Origin: Plasmopara viticola
Taxonomy: Eukaryota > Oomycota > Peronosporomycetes > Peronosporales > Peronosporaceae
Direction: 5' to 3'
Length of the DNA: 64,000 nt
NCBI GenBank assembly: GCA_001695595.3
Contig: MBPM02000014.1
Location: 1-64,000 of the forward strand
Every line of letters begins with the position of its first letter. The stretch's first letter is position 1. The notes under the pieces were generated by a model, which ran no database searches, had not been told where the DNA came from, and saw only the letters and a program-made list of their open reading frames with translations. The position numbers and the translations under genes are program-made. Of this stretch, positions 1 to 10,786 are shown piece after piece.

Positions 1-376
1 TTGTCGGAGGCAACACAAGAGGCTATATGGCTAAAGGCTTTCTTGTGCGAATGGGTGAGTTGACAACTGATGAAGCGGTTACAGTTTACGAGGACAATCA
101 GGGCTCCATTGCATTGGCCAAGAACCCGGAATTTCACAAGCGCACCAAGCACATCGACATTCGTTATCATTTTGTTCGTGAAAAGGTAGAAGATGGCCAA
201 GTGGTGTTGCAGTATTGCTCAACAAACGACATGATGGCCGACATGATGACCAAGCCAATCAGCGCTGTGCAGTTTCAAAATCTCCGGAACAAGTTGGGCA
301 TCAAGTCGCCAAGTGCTGACGAGGCGAGTGGGAGTGTTGGAGAATCGACGCCTCGACCAGCAACTACATATCGGTA
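1..376 (+). pseudogene. Ty1/Copia polyprotein C-terminus (RNase H), truncated and frameshifted
   Basis: This is the last part of a Copia-type pol polyprotein, the RNase H domain that degrades the RNA strand of RNA:DNA hybrids in reverse transcription. Visible hallmarks are EDNQGSIALAKNPEFHKRTK, the HIDIRYHFVRE block and the QVVLQYCSTNDMMADMMTKP tail, all standard for Copia RNase H. Positions 1-57 read a matching upstream segment (SEATQEAIWLKAFLCE) in a different frame from the rest, so there is a frameshift near 46-58. The element enters from beyond the left edge. The reading frame stops at about 375, inside the presumed 3' LTR, and the TCF25-like gene begins about 140 bp further on. Identification is firm; the coding copy is not intact. 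Confidence 0.88.
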
Positions 377-489
377 AGTACCGGTATCTGCAATCAGTTG
401 GTGACTACTTAAAATTAGCACTTATAAATATATTCACTTTTGCAATTTGCCAACTAGTGCCCAAGTAACATCTTCAATTCTTGTGCTCA
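335..489 (+). repeat. Candidate 3' LTR of the Copia element
   Basis: A TGTTGGAGAATCG start, the usual opening of Copia LTRs, lies at 335 at the end of the RNase H frame. A TATA-like string (CTTATAAATA) follows at 420. A CA end is possible at 488-489, but no target-site duplication can be checked because the 5' LTR is outside the window. The right boundary is a guess. Confidence 0.45.
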
Positions 490-515
490 GCAATTTTTGC
501 TGCCATTGGTATTAG

Positions 516-2861
516 GTCTGCCCGCCAAGCGAAGCGGCTAGCCAAAGAGCGTGGAGATGAGGCTTATGTCAACTCTGACGAAGACGAGGGGATGGAGGAC
601 AAGCGCCCAGCCAATTTAGGCTTTTCGTATTTAATAGAGTCGGATGAAAGCGAGAGTGAGGACAGCGAAGACGAGGAGCAAGAAAATCAAGAGGTAGAAG
701 AGGCGAAAAAGCTGCCAATGGCTTTAGAGTCACTCGAGAGCATGAAAGCGTGCGAGCTGCTACAGTCTGTGTGAATTATAATTATGCTTACTGATGTATA
801 TGCGGTGAATACTGCAGTAAAAGCAAGAGCAAGAACAAGAAAAAAAGTAAAAAAGGGAACACTGGTGAAGACATTGAACAGGAGAGGCAGTCGGTGGACG
901 ATATTCTAGACGCGTTGGCGGCCGAAGCGGGTAACGAGAGCGTCGACGAAGCCACATCTATTCGCAATGAAGAGGAACAGTCACTTTTGGGTGTACAGCT
1001 CAAATTTGCAAACGCAGACAAGGAGTTGAAGCGCATTTTTGGTGTAAGCGTCTTGCATAAGAACTGGGCTTTTCACAGCTAATATAATGTCTTGGATTAG
1101 ATGAATGAAAGCGGCCCAACTTTCAATCGGAAGCGTGGAGATCCTCGGTACGATAGTTAAGCTTCCGTTGCAAAATTTGAACACGTATATATCTTTAATG
1201 TTGCGCGTGTAGGAGTGCACGACTGACTGCGAAAAAGGTGATGATGGTGTCACCTTTAGACGAATGGCCGCGTCCACCGACGTTTGTTGGTGGTGGCATT
1301 CGGTGGACACGATCTAATAAACCTAAGGGTATGGGGTGGAACAGTTTGTGCGACTATTATGAAGTTTCGTGGTCCATTGCTTACAAAAAAGGTAAAAAAT
1401 AAGCTCAACCATTTCATTCTCAGGTAAATTAATGCAACGTGTACTGTCTTCTAGACACAAGATGAATTTGAGCTTCTTCAGCGGACGCACGATCCGAATC
1501 TCATTGCTAATTTCTTGCAGCGTCATCCGTACCACATTGATGCTTTGCTTACATTAAGCGAAGTATTCCAGCATCATGGACAATGGATGCCATGACTGCA
1601 TGCGGTGTATGTACGCGTTCGAGCTGGACTGCATCAAGCGGGACTGTATGTATGTACGCGTTCGAGCTGGCGTGGACCGAGCAGTTTGACGTGTCGAAAG
1701 GAAAATGCCGTATGGATATTAGAACGGAAAGCAATAATGGCTTTTTTAGAGCGCTCTTCTTGCTAATGAAGCAGGCCGGACGTCGGGGATGCATGCGCAG
1801 CGCTTTTGAAATAAACAAACTCCTGCTCAGTCTGGACCCGCAAGGCGACCCAATGAATGTGCTCTTAGCGCTTGACTACTATGCACTCACATCTCGTCAG
1901 TGTCAGTTTGTTGTCGATTTATTCGACTCAAATTTACCTGCAGTGGATCGTTTTAACAGCGAAGATGCTTTGTTAACGAAAAAGTCTGGCAAAATTACAT
2001 TTTCAAATGCATCAGATAGCATTACTGCGCTGCCGAACCTCCAATTTTCGCTGGCGCTCGCTCAGTAAGTACAACTTACAATCTTGGTTTTTTACACCGA
2101 AGAAACTAACGCTCAACATATCTTAAGCTTTTTTTTAGGGAATGAGATTAAAGCCAAGGATAAATTAGCCTTAGCTTTGCTTAAATTTCCGACGATTCTC
2201 AAGCCACTATTGGAGAAAATAGCTGTTAATCCGTTGTCCTGTACGTTTGGCTGTATCAGTCTAAAAAGTTCCTGATCATACACTCACACATTTGTATTTG
2301 TTGACGCTGCAGCTTCATGGACACAAGTTTTATCAAGTCACATGTTCGCCAATGCTCGTAAAGTCAATAAAGAGCAGAGCGTGCTCCAGCATTTACTGGA
2401 CATTTACGTCACGAGAAATCACTCCATCTGGAAGGTGAAAGACGTTCAATCGTTTCTGCTAAATAGTGCACAACACGCCCTTGCGTCTCTGACTTTAACG
2501 TCTGCAAACGTTCAAGTGCTTGAGCTACCTGCGTGTTTGCAAAAGTACGCTCGTGCTGTCACAGCGGGTAAATAAGATGGCCATCATTATGATGGCTGCT
2601 AGTTACAAACTAACAATTTGCTGAGTGAACCTCGATACAGATTACTCGGACGAGATCACGACGTTGCCTGCAGACCACCCGATGTTGCAGCCACCGCAAC
2701 TTCAAAATGGGCAACCGCTGGATGCTGCGGCTTTAATACAAGCCCAAGAACAACTTGTGACTGGCAACTTGCCGGCTGATACCAACCCGTTGTTGTTGTT
2801 CCTGCAGACGCTGCTTCCCTGGAATCAAGTGCGAGGCGTGGGCCCTTTGCCGCCACAGTAA
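516..2861 (+). CDS. TCF25: TCF25/Nulp1-like protein, apparently frameshifted
   Basis: TCF25 family protein; in other eukaryotes it belongs to the ribosome-associated quality-control complex. Eight exons can be drawn with GT-AG introns: 516-770, 818-1043, 1101-1147, 1213-1391, 1462-2064, 2128-2240, 2313-2567 and 2641-2861, about 630 residues against 676 in human. Family landmarks are the basic start (SARQAKRLAKERG), an acidic stretch, a lysine-rich stretch, DEWPRPPTFVGGG, HPYHIDALLTLSEVF, LLMKQAGRRGCMRSAFEINK, SLDPQGDPMNVLLALDYYAL and LPNLQFSLALA. The fifth exon is damaged: the frame before 1583 differs from the frame after 1670, with a 43-bp-spaced direct repeat and another small indel between. 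The first codon is uncertain: the expected ATG before SARQ reads AGG, unless an upstream exon ends in AT and splices at 515. The Copia LTR lies directly upstream. It may be a pseudogene or carry assembly errors. Confidence 0.82.
1606..1670. repeat. 22-bp direct repeat (copies 43 bp apart) inside the TCF25-like exon
   Basis: The same 22 bases occur at 1606-1627 and 1649-1670. Both copies encode the same Met-Tyr-Ala-Phe-Glu-Leu stretch in different frames. The 43-bp spacing is not a multiple of three, so a local duplication would shift the frame. Without the extra 43 bp the downstream frame runs straight back through DCMRCMYAFEL. Confidence 0.85.
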
Positions 2862-4230
2862 GTGGCTTATGTGTTTAGTCTTACATTCAGCACAACTTAG
2901 GTAAATAGGCATTAAAAACTCTTCCTGGCGGTTCATGTAAAAGTCGGGGTATTTATACCGGCAAGACACTGTGTCGCTATATATCTTGCAATAAAAAAAA
3001 AGTAGAGTGATAATCCACGTGTACTAAGCACCTTTACGGTTTGATAATATTATTTGAGCAAAATATGCGTTAGCTCTAGAACATAATATGTTAGACTATT
3101 GATATCTCCCATTTATCATAGATATTTTCATAACCAACCGCGACACCGCTACTTCCGAAGTGTCCATATTCTTCATTTAAAGCGAAGCAATTATTGTGTC
3201 CAATCACTGTGAATTATTGAAGGTTAATTTGATTTTTTAAGCTCACTTCAAGCCTTTGCAAATTCGTCTTTACAGCATCAACTTAATTTAAGGGCATTTA
3301 CGACTTTATACCTAAATTTTACGCAGATTGTACGCTTACCTGATCGAAAAGCATATGCCGTTTCTTTTTGTCTCACATCTATTACAAATATCGAGATGGC
3401 AGGGGAAAGTTGGATAAGCAACTGTATTCGGAGTGTTCATATTTCGCTCTATATTGTGTTCAGCCTTTTATCTTTCTAATACTAAGCGATAAAGGCTTAA
3501 AACTCAAGAACGAAAAAGCTTCGTGTTTATAGCTTTGCGTGCGTCCTCGCGAGAGCTGAAGACACGCTGGCCAAGAGTTCACAGGGTGTTTATGGCGATG
3601 TTACTGCGAAAGAATACGTCAAAGTTGCGTGGAAAGTCGCGGTTTTAACGTCGAAAAGTAGTTTTGGGATAAGTTGCATCTGAGATTGATATCACGACTG
3701 AGAATTAAACCTCCAGCCAATCACAGAGAAGAAATGCCAATGAATTTAATACATATAAACATCAGTGCCTGCCCGTTAGCGAAAAGTGTCTGCCTGGTAT
3801 CATTTCCCTAAATTAAATACTGATGGTATTTAAGACTTTGGCAGCTTGTCTTAGGTGATTAAAATGCAGACCGATTGCGTTTAAACGGCTCGAACAAATG
3901 TATTGTTACTAATCGCCGCAATGGGTATATCTGCCCGCTCTTTCTACCCAATTTAGTGTCTTTTCTCCAGACGATATGTGTAGCAACACGTCCACGTTCT
4001 GAATGGCGATTGGTTAAGGTGTTTTTAAGTCGACACATTCCGTTTTGACAAAAATTGGTGACAAAGGCGAGAATATCGACTACCGTACCTTTACGCTTTT
4101 TGTCTGTAAGCGAAGTATGCATCAATGACCTTGCACTACAAGCAATTGCCTGATAACACAGTACACGGTGTTTTCACCCTTTCATTTATTTCTAGAACAC
4201 AAAATGTTTGGTGATGTGGTTCCAAGAGTA
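2862..4230. other. Gene-free stretch, nothing recognised
   Basis: AT-rich sequence after the TCF25-like gene. The longest frames (about 90 codons on the minus strand at 3859-4125) show no family resemblance. A segment at about 3540-3600 (ending in GTTTATGGCGAT) resembles 5700-5780, so at least part is decayed repeat. Confidence 0.5.
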
Positions 4231-4680
4231 AGCGCTCAGCTTTAAGCCCAGCCTTTCAGGTGAGAGAGTGCGAACGTCACACGCACCTGGTAATAATTAA
4301 AAGGCCGCCCAAGTGAAGAAAATCAAAGTTTTGGCTCTCTCCCTTTCCATCGGTGTGAACCATTAATTTGGAATTTACAGTTGGCACTATCGCTGGAACT
4401 GCCGAAACCTGTGCTTCCAGATTCGTTGAGCATAGACTTTGGGCGAGCTCGAACACCGTGACGCGTTTAGCGGTTCGGCAGCAGGGATGGCTTGCAGCCG
4501 CCTCTTTAGGTCTCAGAAGTTAGAAAGTATTCTGAGCAATGCAAATTGCGCGTCCGACATGTGCGAGAATGTGGCTCTATCCATTCTGAAAAGGGTTCAG
4601 GAAGACATTATAGCCGCGTGAGTATAGGATTGACTACAAAGTGCTACTAAATGTGACCTGGTCACACAGCACCTTGCAAC
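4230..4680 (-). repeat. Dispersed LTR-like repeat, family R1, diverged copy
   Basis: Reads as the reverse complement of the 31.27-31.64 kb copy. Shared landmarks in the same order are a CTTGCAGCCGCCTCTT block (4491), GAGCAATGCAAATTGCGCG (4534) and TGTGACCTGGTCACACAGC (4652). A second scrap of the last landmark is at 4945-4970. The inverted TGTGACC/GGTCACA at the end suggests an LTR or foldback terminus. No coding capacity was seen. Confidence 0.55.
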
Positions 4681-5439
4681 AGAGGAAATGTGTATTGCCC
4701 AAGGCGTTAAAGCTGGTGAAGGTTATGCCAGTGCTCTAAGCTTGACATAGAGCCTAGTAGTAAAGCTGTTTTAGAATAACGGAATAGAAAATTAACCAAG
4801 ATCGCCTTACGGAGCTAGTTTTTAGTTTGAGAGACTGGAAGTTTATCTACGAGGACCAAAATTTAATATCTGAAAAACAGGAGATAATCATGGTACATAT
4901 AATTCTAAGTTCTAACGTTCCTCGAAACCTCACACTCTGAAACGGCTGCTGGTCACGCAGCACCTTGCCTAGAAAAGACGCACAAAGAGCCATACGACAC
5001 TAATTTAATTGTGTTAACGTTTCAAGTGTTTTGGTTTTGCCTCTAGACCTTGATACGCACCAGAAATTGCTACTGTAATTCTAGCAGAGTAAAACCTGTA
5101 CCATTATAAATGTCAAAAAGGTGCTTATCGTGCACAACGAGGTATTTGCTAACAACGTTGCTTTGAGTGCAAAAAATCTTTCAAAGTCGAGAAGTAACTT
5201 GATCTAACGGCCACGACCTCGGTGGGTGAAAATTTTGTGACACGACGAAATGGTAGTGTGCGCATGCAGTTTTATGACTCGCATTATGTACAAGCGACTG
5301 TACCGAGCACGCTCAAATCCGCCAGTATTAGATGTGACTTATCATTTTATCATTAATCGTTTCGCTCATTGTGACTTACTCCCGGCTTCACGCACACGCA
5401 CAGATACGCAATATTGAGATAAAGCACTTGACATAAATT

Positions 5440-5790
5440 TACTAAAAAATGAGTCTTTACTAAAACTTTGAGTTTAAGCGCTTAAGTGTCCGACTGACCT
5501 TCGTTGATCGCTAATCGGTAGAGCTCAAAGCGATTAAGTAAGAATTCAATGTGGCTTTACTGGCAATTATTTATGCCATTTCGTTTTACTCCTGGTGCCG
5601 TAGACGGCAAAGTGCGCGCGCGTCTCTCTCCTCTTAAGTTACTGAAGCTGACTGCGGACATTGATATTTATAAGGTGATAGCGTCCGGGAATATTTTTCA
5701 AAAACCGTGTAAGAATTGTTATCAGACTCGCTGGCTATGCACTAGGCCTTACCCGTTAAGACAGGGTATTTATGGCGATTAACAGTAGAG
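5440..5790. repeat. Decayed repeat shared with the 10.45-10.6 kb region
   Basis: Two blocks recur in the same order at 10,475-10,600: ACTTTGAG...TTAAGTGTCC[AG]ACTGA...TGATCGCTAATCG, and then a stretch around CGTA[GA]ACGGCAAAGTG. Together with copy R1 upstream this suggests one larger decayed element (about 4.2-5.8 kb), of which 10.1-10.6 kb is a shortened relative. Confidence 0.5.
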
Positions 5791-8700
5791 ATACAACCTG
5801 GAGTGCCCTCATTAATCAAGAGCAGTGTCAAAGGTGATAAATAACACCACATCCTTTAGTTCAGCGAAGTGGCCGAAAATCTTCGATGTAGTTATAGATG
5901 GAATTTGTGACTCTCCTAACGCCTCGTACCGACGCAAGTCGCCATTTCACAATTGCTTGTCTCACAAGATGATACAATTCAAAAAGAGCCTTACCTGACC
6001 GATGTAGACCATGATTCCGGGCAATGCGCGTATTTACTTCGCACGTCGCGAGGTTTAGCCAGTTCCACTCCTCGCGTGAATTATACAAAACTGATTTAAT
6101 TGTAGAGAAAACGCTTTACTAAGGCGACTTTATGGCGTTTTTACGCTTGCTTTTAGTACACATCAAACCCACTACAAGCTTAAAACGACGTCGCAAGAAG
6201 CCCAAAGATAAGGGTGTCTAGCACCCGGTGTAGAGAAATCCCTAAATTATTTTTTCGGCTACGATTTATTCTGAGATCTTCTAAAGAATTGGGCGAGCCT
6301 CTTGGTGTTTCAGCTCAAATGCAATATCCTTGAGTATCTTCCGTAACGTCCGTAAGAGTTCGCTCAACTGAAGGCTGGAAGACGAATTACTTAAGATATC
6401 TCTGCTACGGCATAATTTTGATATAGGCAGAGCTTTCAGACTGTCAAAAGCTCACGGATTACCCGCAAAAGCTGTTGCTTCTCATCACACATCTCAGCGG
6501 CCTTTAAGTAATCATGTCAGAGCCGGTCAAATGACTCTTATTAGTCCTGTGAAGCGAGACAAGCACAGCGCTGTGCAAAAAGCTCACGACACCCGCAACA
6601 AGCGTCTCAAAAGAGTACTTGCCGAGGAGCAGCCCAAAAGGCTGTTGCCTAGATCTTACATTTAGTTTACGAGAAGGAACAACTCTTGCACGATTGAGTG
6701 TATTTGCTAGGGACTGCTCTTGTAAATTGCCCTGGCGGCCCTGCCGTAATTTTTGGGGCGACCTCGGGCCTCAGAAATAAGCAGGACTACTTTGCTCATG
6801 CGACTCATTAGTTCACGATCAAAGCGACCGCCGCGCGTCTTCGTGCGAGGTGTTCTAGCTGCACCGGTGAGTCTTTTTTTATATTAAGCTCCAGGCTCGT
6901 CTGGCCACTCAATGCATTGTGGATGTCAACGACTGTTGTATAGCCGACTGAATTCACTTTTTTCCAACACGATCGAGCGCATCGACTGTACTTTAAAAAA
7001 AAAAAAAACTCCTGGGACCAAGGACCTAAAAAATGTGTTTTTAAGCCTTCCCACACTAAATCATAAACGATCTTCCGATGGTATAAGGTACGATGAAGAA
7101 TTTATTTGCTCTTGATTACCGGTTTCACCCTTTCTACAGGTTTTCTAATCTTACAAAACTATTTATCGCTTACCACTAATTTTTTATTTCCATTCAGTGT
7201 TTGTCCATGAAACACTTTTGTTTCTATTAGGCAGATGTAGTTGCATTTCTTGCTCTGCTGACTATAGTTCATCCGGCTGGTCGCGAAGCCAGCCAACTGT
7301 ATCCGAATTTTTTTGTTAAAACTGTCAATGTGAGAGAAACAAAACTTTCGAACCTCTCCATCACCAACTTCGGAGACATGTATTTTTTTATTAGTCAACG
7401 TATCTTGTAGATGCTGCAGCACATTTAATAAAGGTGTAAAGCATGTCGATGGGTGATCCGCATCGTTGAATTTGAACACGACCATCATAAGCATATGGAC
7501 CCGCAGAATGGCGCCTCAGCGCACATACTGTTCAATTTGTTTATACGCACACCCAAATAGCTCTCTTCACATCTAGTCATCCGTCTGAGATTACTACTGT
7601 GCCCAGTTTACCACAAACACCTAGCAGGCCAAAGACGAAGTCAAGGTCTATAGACTGCGAGTAGTTCGCTACTACTGGCACCGCAAGTTCGACCCATTCG
7701 ACAGATATTCACGTACTTGGCTTCCCACTCGTTCTGGTGGCGTGGTCAAAAATCGAAAAAAGAGGTTTGTTCTCAATGATCGCTTATTGGAGAATCATAT
7801 GCCTTTAACAGGATTTCACATTGTCGTTTCGTTCAAAGCAATTACTTTGGATGGATCAGCCGGACCTACCCTATAATACAGCAGACCGTCAAGTTGCTCA
7901 TAACGATTAAGTTGTGATTTTCACCTGCGATGAGATTCGCATTCAGGACAAAGACTGACATATTTGCTCGGCATTAGAGCTCCAATTCCCGGTGACGTGG
8001 ACTCTTCATAACATGGCCGGCATTAAAGCGCATCGGCAAGCACATTGAGCTTGTCAGGTTTAATATAGCGCAAATTTTATTCCGCGAAGAATAGCAATCA
8101 TCTCGCCATGTGTTAGGGCAAGTGGGTGCTCTATTCACTGCATACAAGAATGCGCCCTACAGAGGGCTCAAAGTTCAGACTTCGCACTCGTAATCTAATA
8201 GACTACGAAGGTCTCAAAATCAAAACTATGCACTCGAAACTTAGCAGTGCTTATTTTCTGGCAGGAATGGGGTAGCTTAATTGAGCAGCTTTAAGTTGCC
8301 CGAACTGGAACATGAGCGTCACCAGTAGCTTGACCGCTAATTTCGTCGTAAATATTGCGTAAAACTACATCTCACTCGGCAGGGCCATAATGGGTTGCTG
8401 GTGAAGGAGATTCTCGACGCTATGAAAAGAATATCTGTGCTGGCTCTCTCACCATCACTTAATGTCCTTTCTCAATCAACCATGCATGGACAGTACTTAA
8501 CTAGTGCAGATATGATCACTTCCTTATATCCTCTTTTATTTTAGGCGTGGACCAAGATAATATAACTTGCACTTCTTCGTGGTCTGCAAGAATCCTCAAG
8601 GCTGTATACACAGCAGCCGAAACTATCACCTTCTCTTGTGCAAAAGCACATTCGCCGATGTTGATGTATTTTTCATCGGTCCAACTGCCCAAGTGGACCT

Positions 8701-10090
8701 GTAGAGCCGACTTTACCCCTCAAGAGCGGATACATCGCCAAAGTATGTCTGGACAAAAGCTCGTCATAATCGAAATAATTGTGTGATCAGCCGATTAAAT
8801 GCTGATAGGGCATTTGATTGCTCGCTCATGTAGCATCACTAACCACTCCCGCGGCATGCGGCTGGATGTATTAATCGCCGCGAGGGGGACACCCACCTCC
8901 CTCTTTGGTAATTACCTACGCTCGATACAATTTCCGCTTATCCATGTTTAGAAACACATCCCTGCTTGAGATAGGTATTTGTACTATTGCATGTTTCAGC
9001 TTTATATGAACCCAAGCTAGTTGCCACTTCTTTCGGTTTACGAAGGCAGGAAGTCTGGGACCAGTGCGAGGCGATGACTTTCTCACCATGCCACTGTTTG
9101 CCATCTCAGCAAACTAGGCATCAATGAGCTCATGTCGTTCTCGTGGTCCTGCCTGGTACGAGATCAATTTCTTTCCTCTCCCTCTATATGGCAGGAGTTT
9201 AATGATGGGTTTCTGGACTCCACATCTGAGAATCTCTTCAATATTTAAACTCCGGCCCGACGTGCGCTACCTATAAGGCTGGTCTAAGATGCCTTTGTCT
9301 AGAACGAAGGATGCATTATTATGCCCAACATAGATTTTCGTCTTCAGGTATACCATATCAAAATTATCTTCGGCATGACTTCTGCCAACAACTCAGTATC
9401 TCCAGCCTTTCTTGCAGCGCCTACAATCGAAGCGCACCTGCCGTGGTACGACGACCGGTTAAATTGTATATATTTCCTGTGGATTTAGTCTCTCTGTTGT
9501 TAATGGTCGATATTCCTTTTTGTAGAATCAGCGTGCACAACAGAAGTGGGGACATGCCTCATTAATAGCTGTGTTGTGCGTATTTATGCGGTAAGCACTT
9601 TTGGACTTGCCTCGCCAGCGGATATGATCCTCGCATCTTTTTGCCACGACATACTTAAAAGTAATCGTGCTTGCAATGGCAAAGACAAGAAAAGCCCATG
9701 TTCTTTCGAAATCCCCAAATTTGAAAGTCAAGTCGTCTAGGACTGTTTTAACTTAATGTACCGCTTTCCCGCTTAAGAATTCGTCAGCGCGCAAAATTTC
9801 TCGACGCGCCTACTACCAAGACTTGAATTAGTTCTTGATTTAAATATCGTGAGCTTGCGCGTAGAGTGAGCAGTAGACCCTTCTTTTGTGTATTTCACGT
9901 TATGATACTTAGAGTCAAGTCCGAGGCTTACGCTATCCGTGTACACATTAGCTTTAAGTTGCCCCTTGCGGAATGTAAGCCTTTATGAAGTTTGGAATCC
10001 CCTGCTTACACACAAGGAATGGTGAGCGCTAACAAACTCAAACATCGCCTGAGGGAATCGTTATATTAACGGTTCCTACATTTGTTTCCA
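5790..10090. other. Long gene-free interval
   Basis: No recognisable gene in 4.3 kb. Frames of 60-110 codons (for example 7159-7494 minus and 8547-8786 plus) show no motif I can name. A short internal duplication is visible: AAAAGCTCACGGATTACCCG at about 6446 and a close variant at about 6578. This looks like aged transposon debris. Confidence 0.5.
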
Positions 10091-10600
10091 GGACATGAAA
10101 CATCCCAGTTACGCGGTTTCACGGGTGAGTGCCCCACTTTTTGCTCAGCCTTCTAAATCAAAAGTTCGAACGCCACGCGTACCTGATCATTTGGTGTTGC
10201 ACCCTTTTGTCTGCAGGCCAGATTTCACCGGCTTCGTCCTCACAATAGTAGCGACTATAGAGGCCACCGGAGCCTGTGTCAATTAAGTTCTAGAGCATAA
10301 ATCCTGCTTGTACAATTCGAAAACCGTGTTGCGCTTAATAAGCTTAGCAGCAGCGAGAGCTGCAAATGCAACCGCCTCTTCGGTCCATAAAGGCCAGTAA
10401 TTTCTTTCGAACTGCGCGTTCGACATTGCCATACCAAATATAGTATCATAGTAATATATTTGAGTTGATGTTTACTAACTTTGAGTCCTAACGTTTAAGT
10501 GTCCAACTGATCGCTAATCGTTAAACATCGCGCATACGGTATCGTAAACGGCAAAGTGAGTGCGCGTCCCTCCACTTCCACGTTACTTCAATTGACTGCG
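10090..10600. repeat. Shortened copy of the 4.2-5.8 kb repeat
   Basis: Contains, in order, a GCTCAGCCTT...GTTCGAACGCCACGCGTACCTG block like 4247-4290, a GCTGCAAATGCAACCGCCTC block (10,360) like family R1, and the TTAAGTGTCCAACTGATCG block (10,493) like 5485. The order matches the larger copy, with internal deletions. Confidence 0.5.
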
Positions 10601-10743
10601 TACGGTAGTAAGGGCTGATTGTGTACTGGGCGTTCCCAGCAAGTCTCAATATATCGTGCCATCGCTTCAGCTTTGAATTTGATATTGGCTGTTTTTGGGG
10701 CCGTAGCTTTACCAAGCATACTAAAGCGTGAGGATAAGGGCTA

Positions 10744-10758
10744 GCTCATTTGCAAATT
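10744..10758 (+). promoter_or_regulatory. Oomycete-type initiator (Inr) element
   Basis: GCTCATTTGCAAATT matches the published oomycete initiator pattern GCTCATTYYNCAWTTT over most positions. It lies about 30-40 bp before the ATG at 10,787, a typical short oomycete 5' leader. It supports that ATG over the upstream non-ATG reading-frame extension. Confidence 0.6.
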
Positions 10759-10786
10759 GCTTTGCACCGAACGGATTGAAGGAGGT

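Noticed and set aside
7159..7494. 111-codon minus frame, possibly from a retrotransposon
   Set aside because: No gag, protease or integrase motif could be pointed to.
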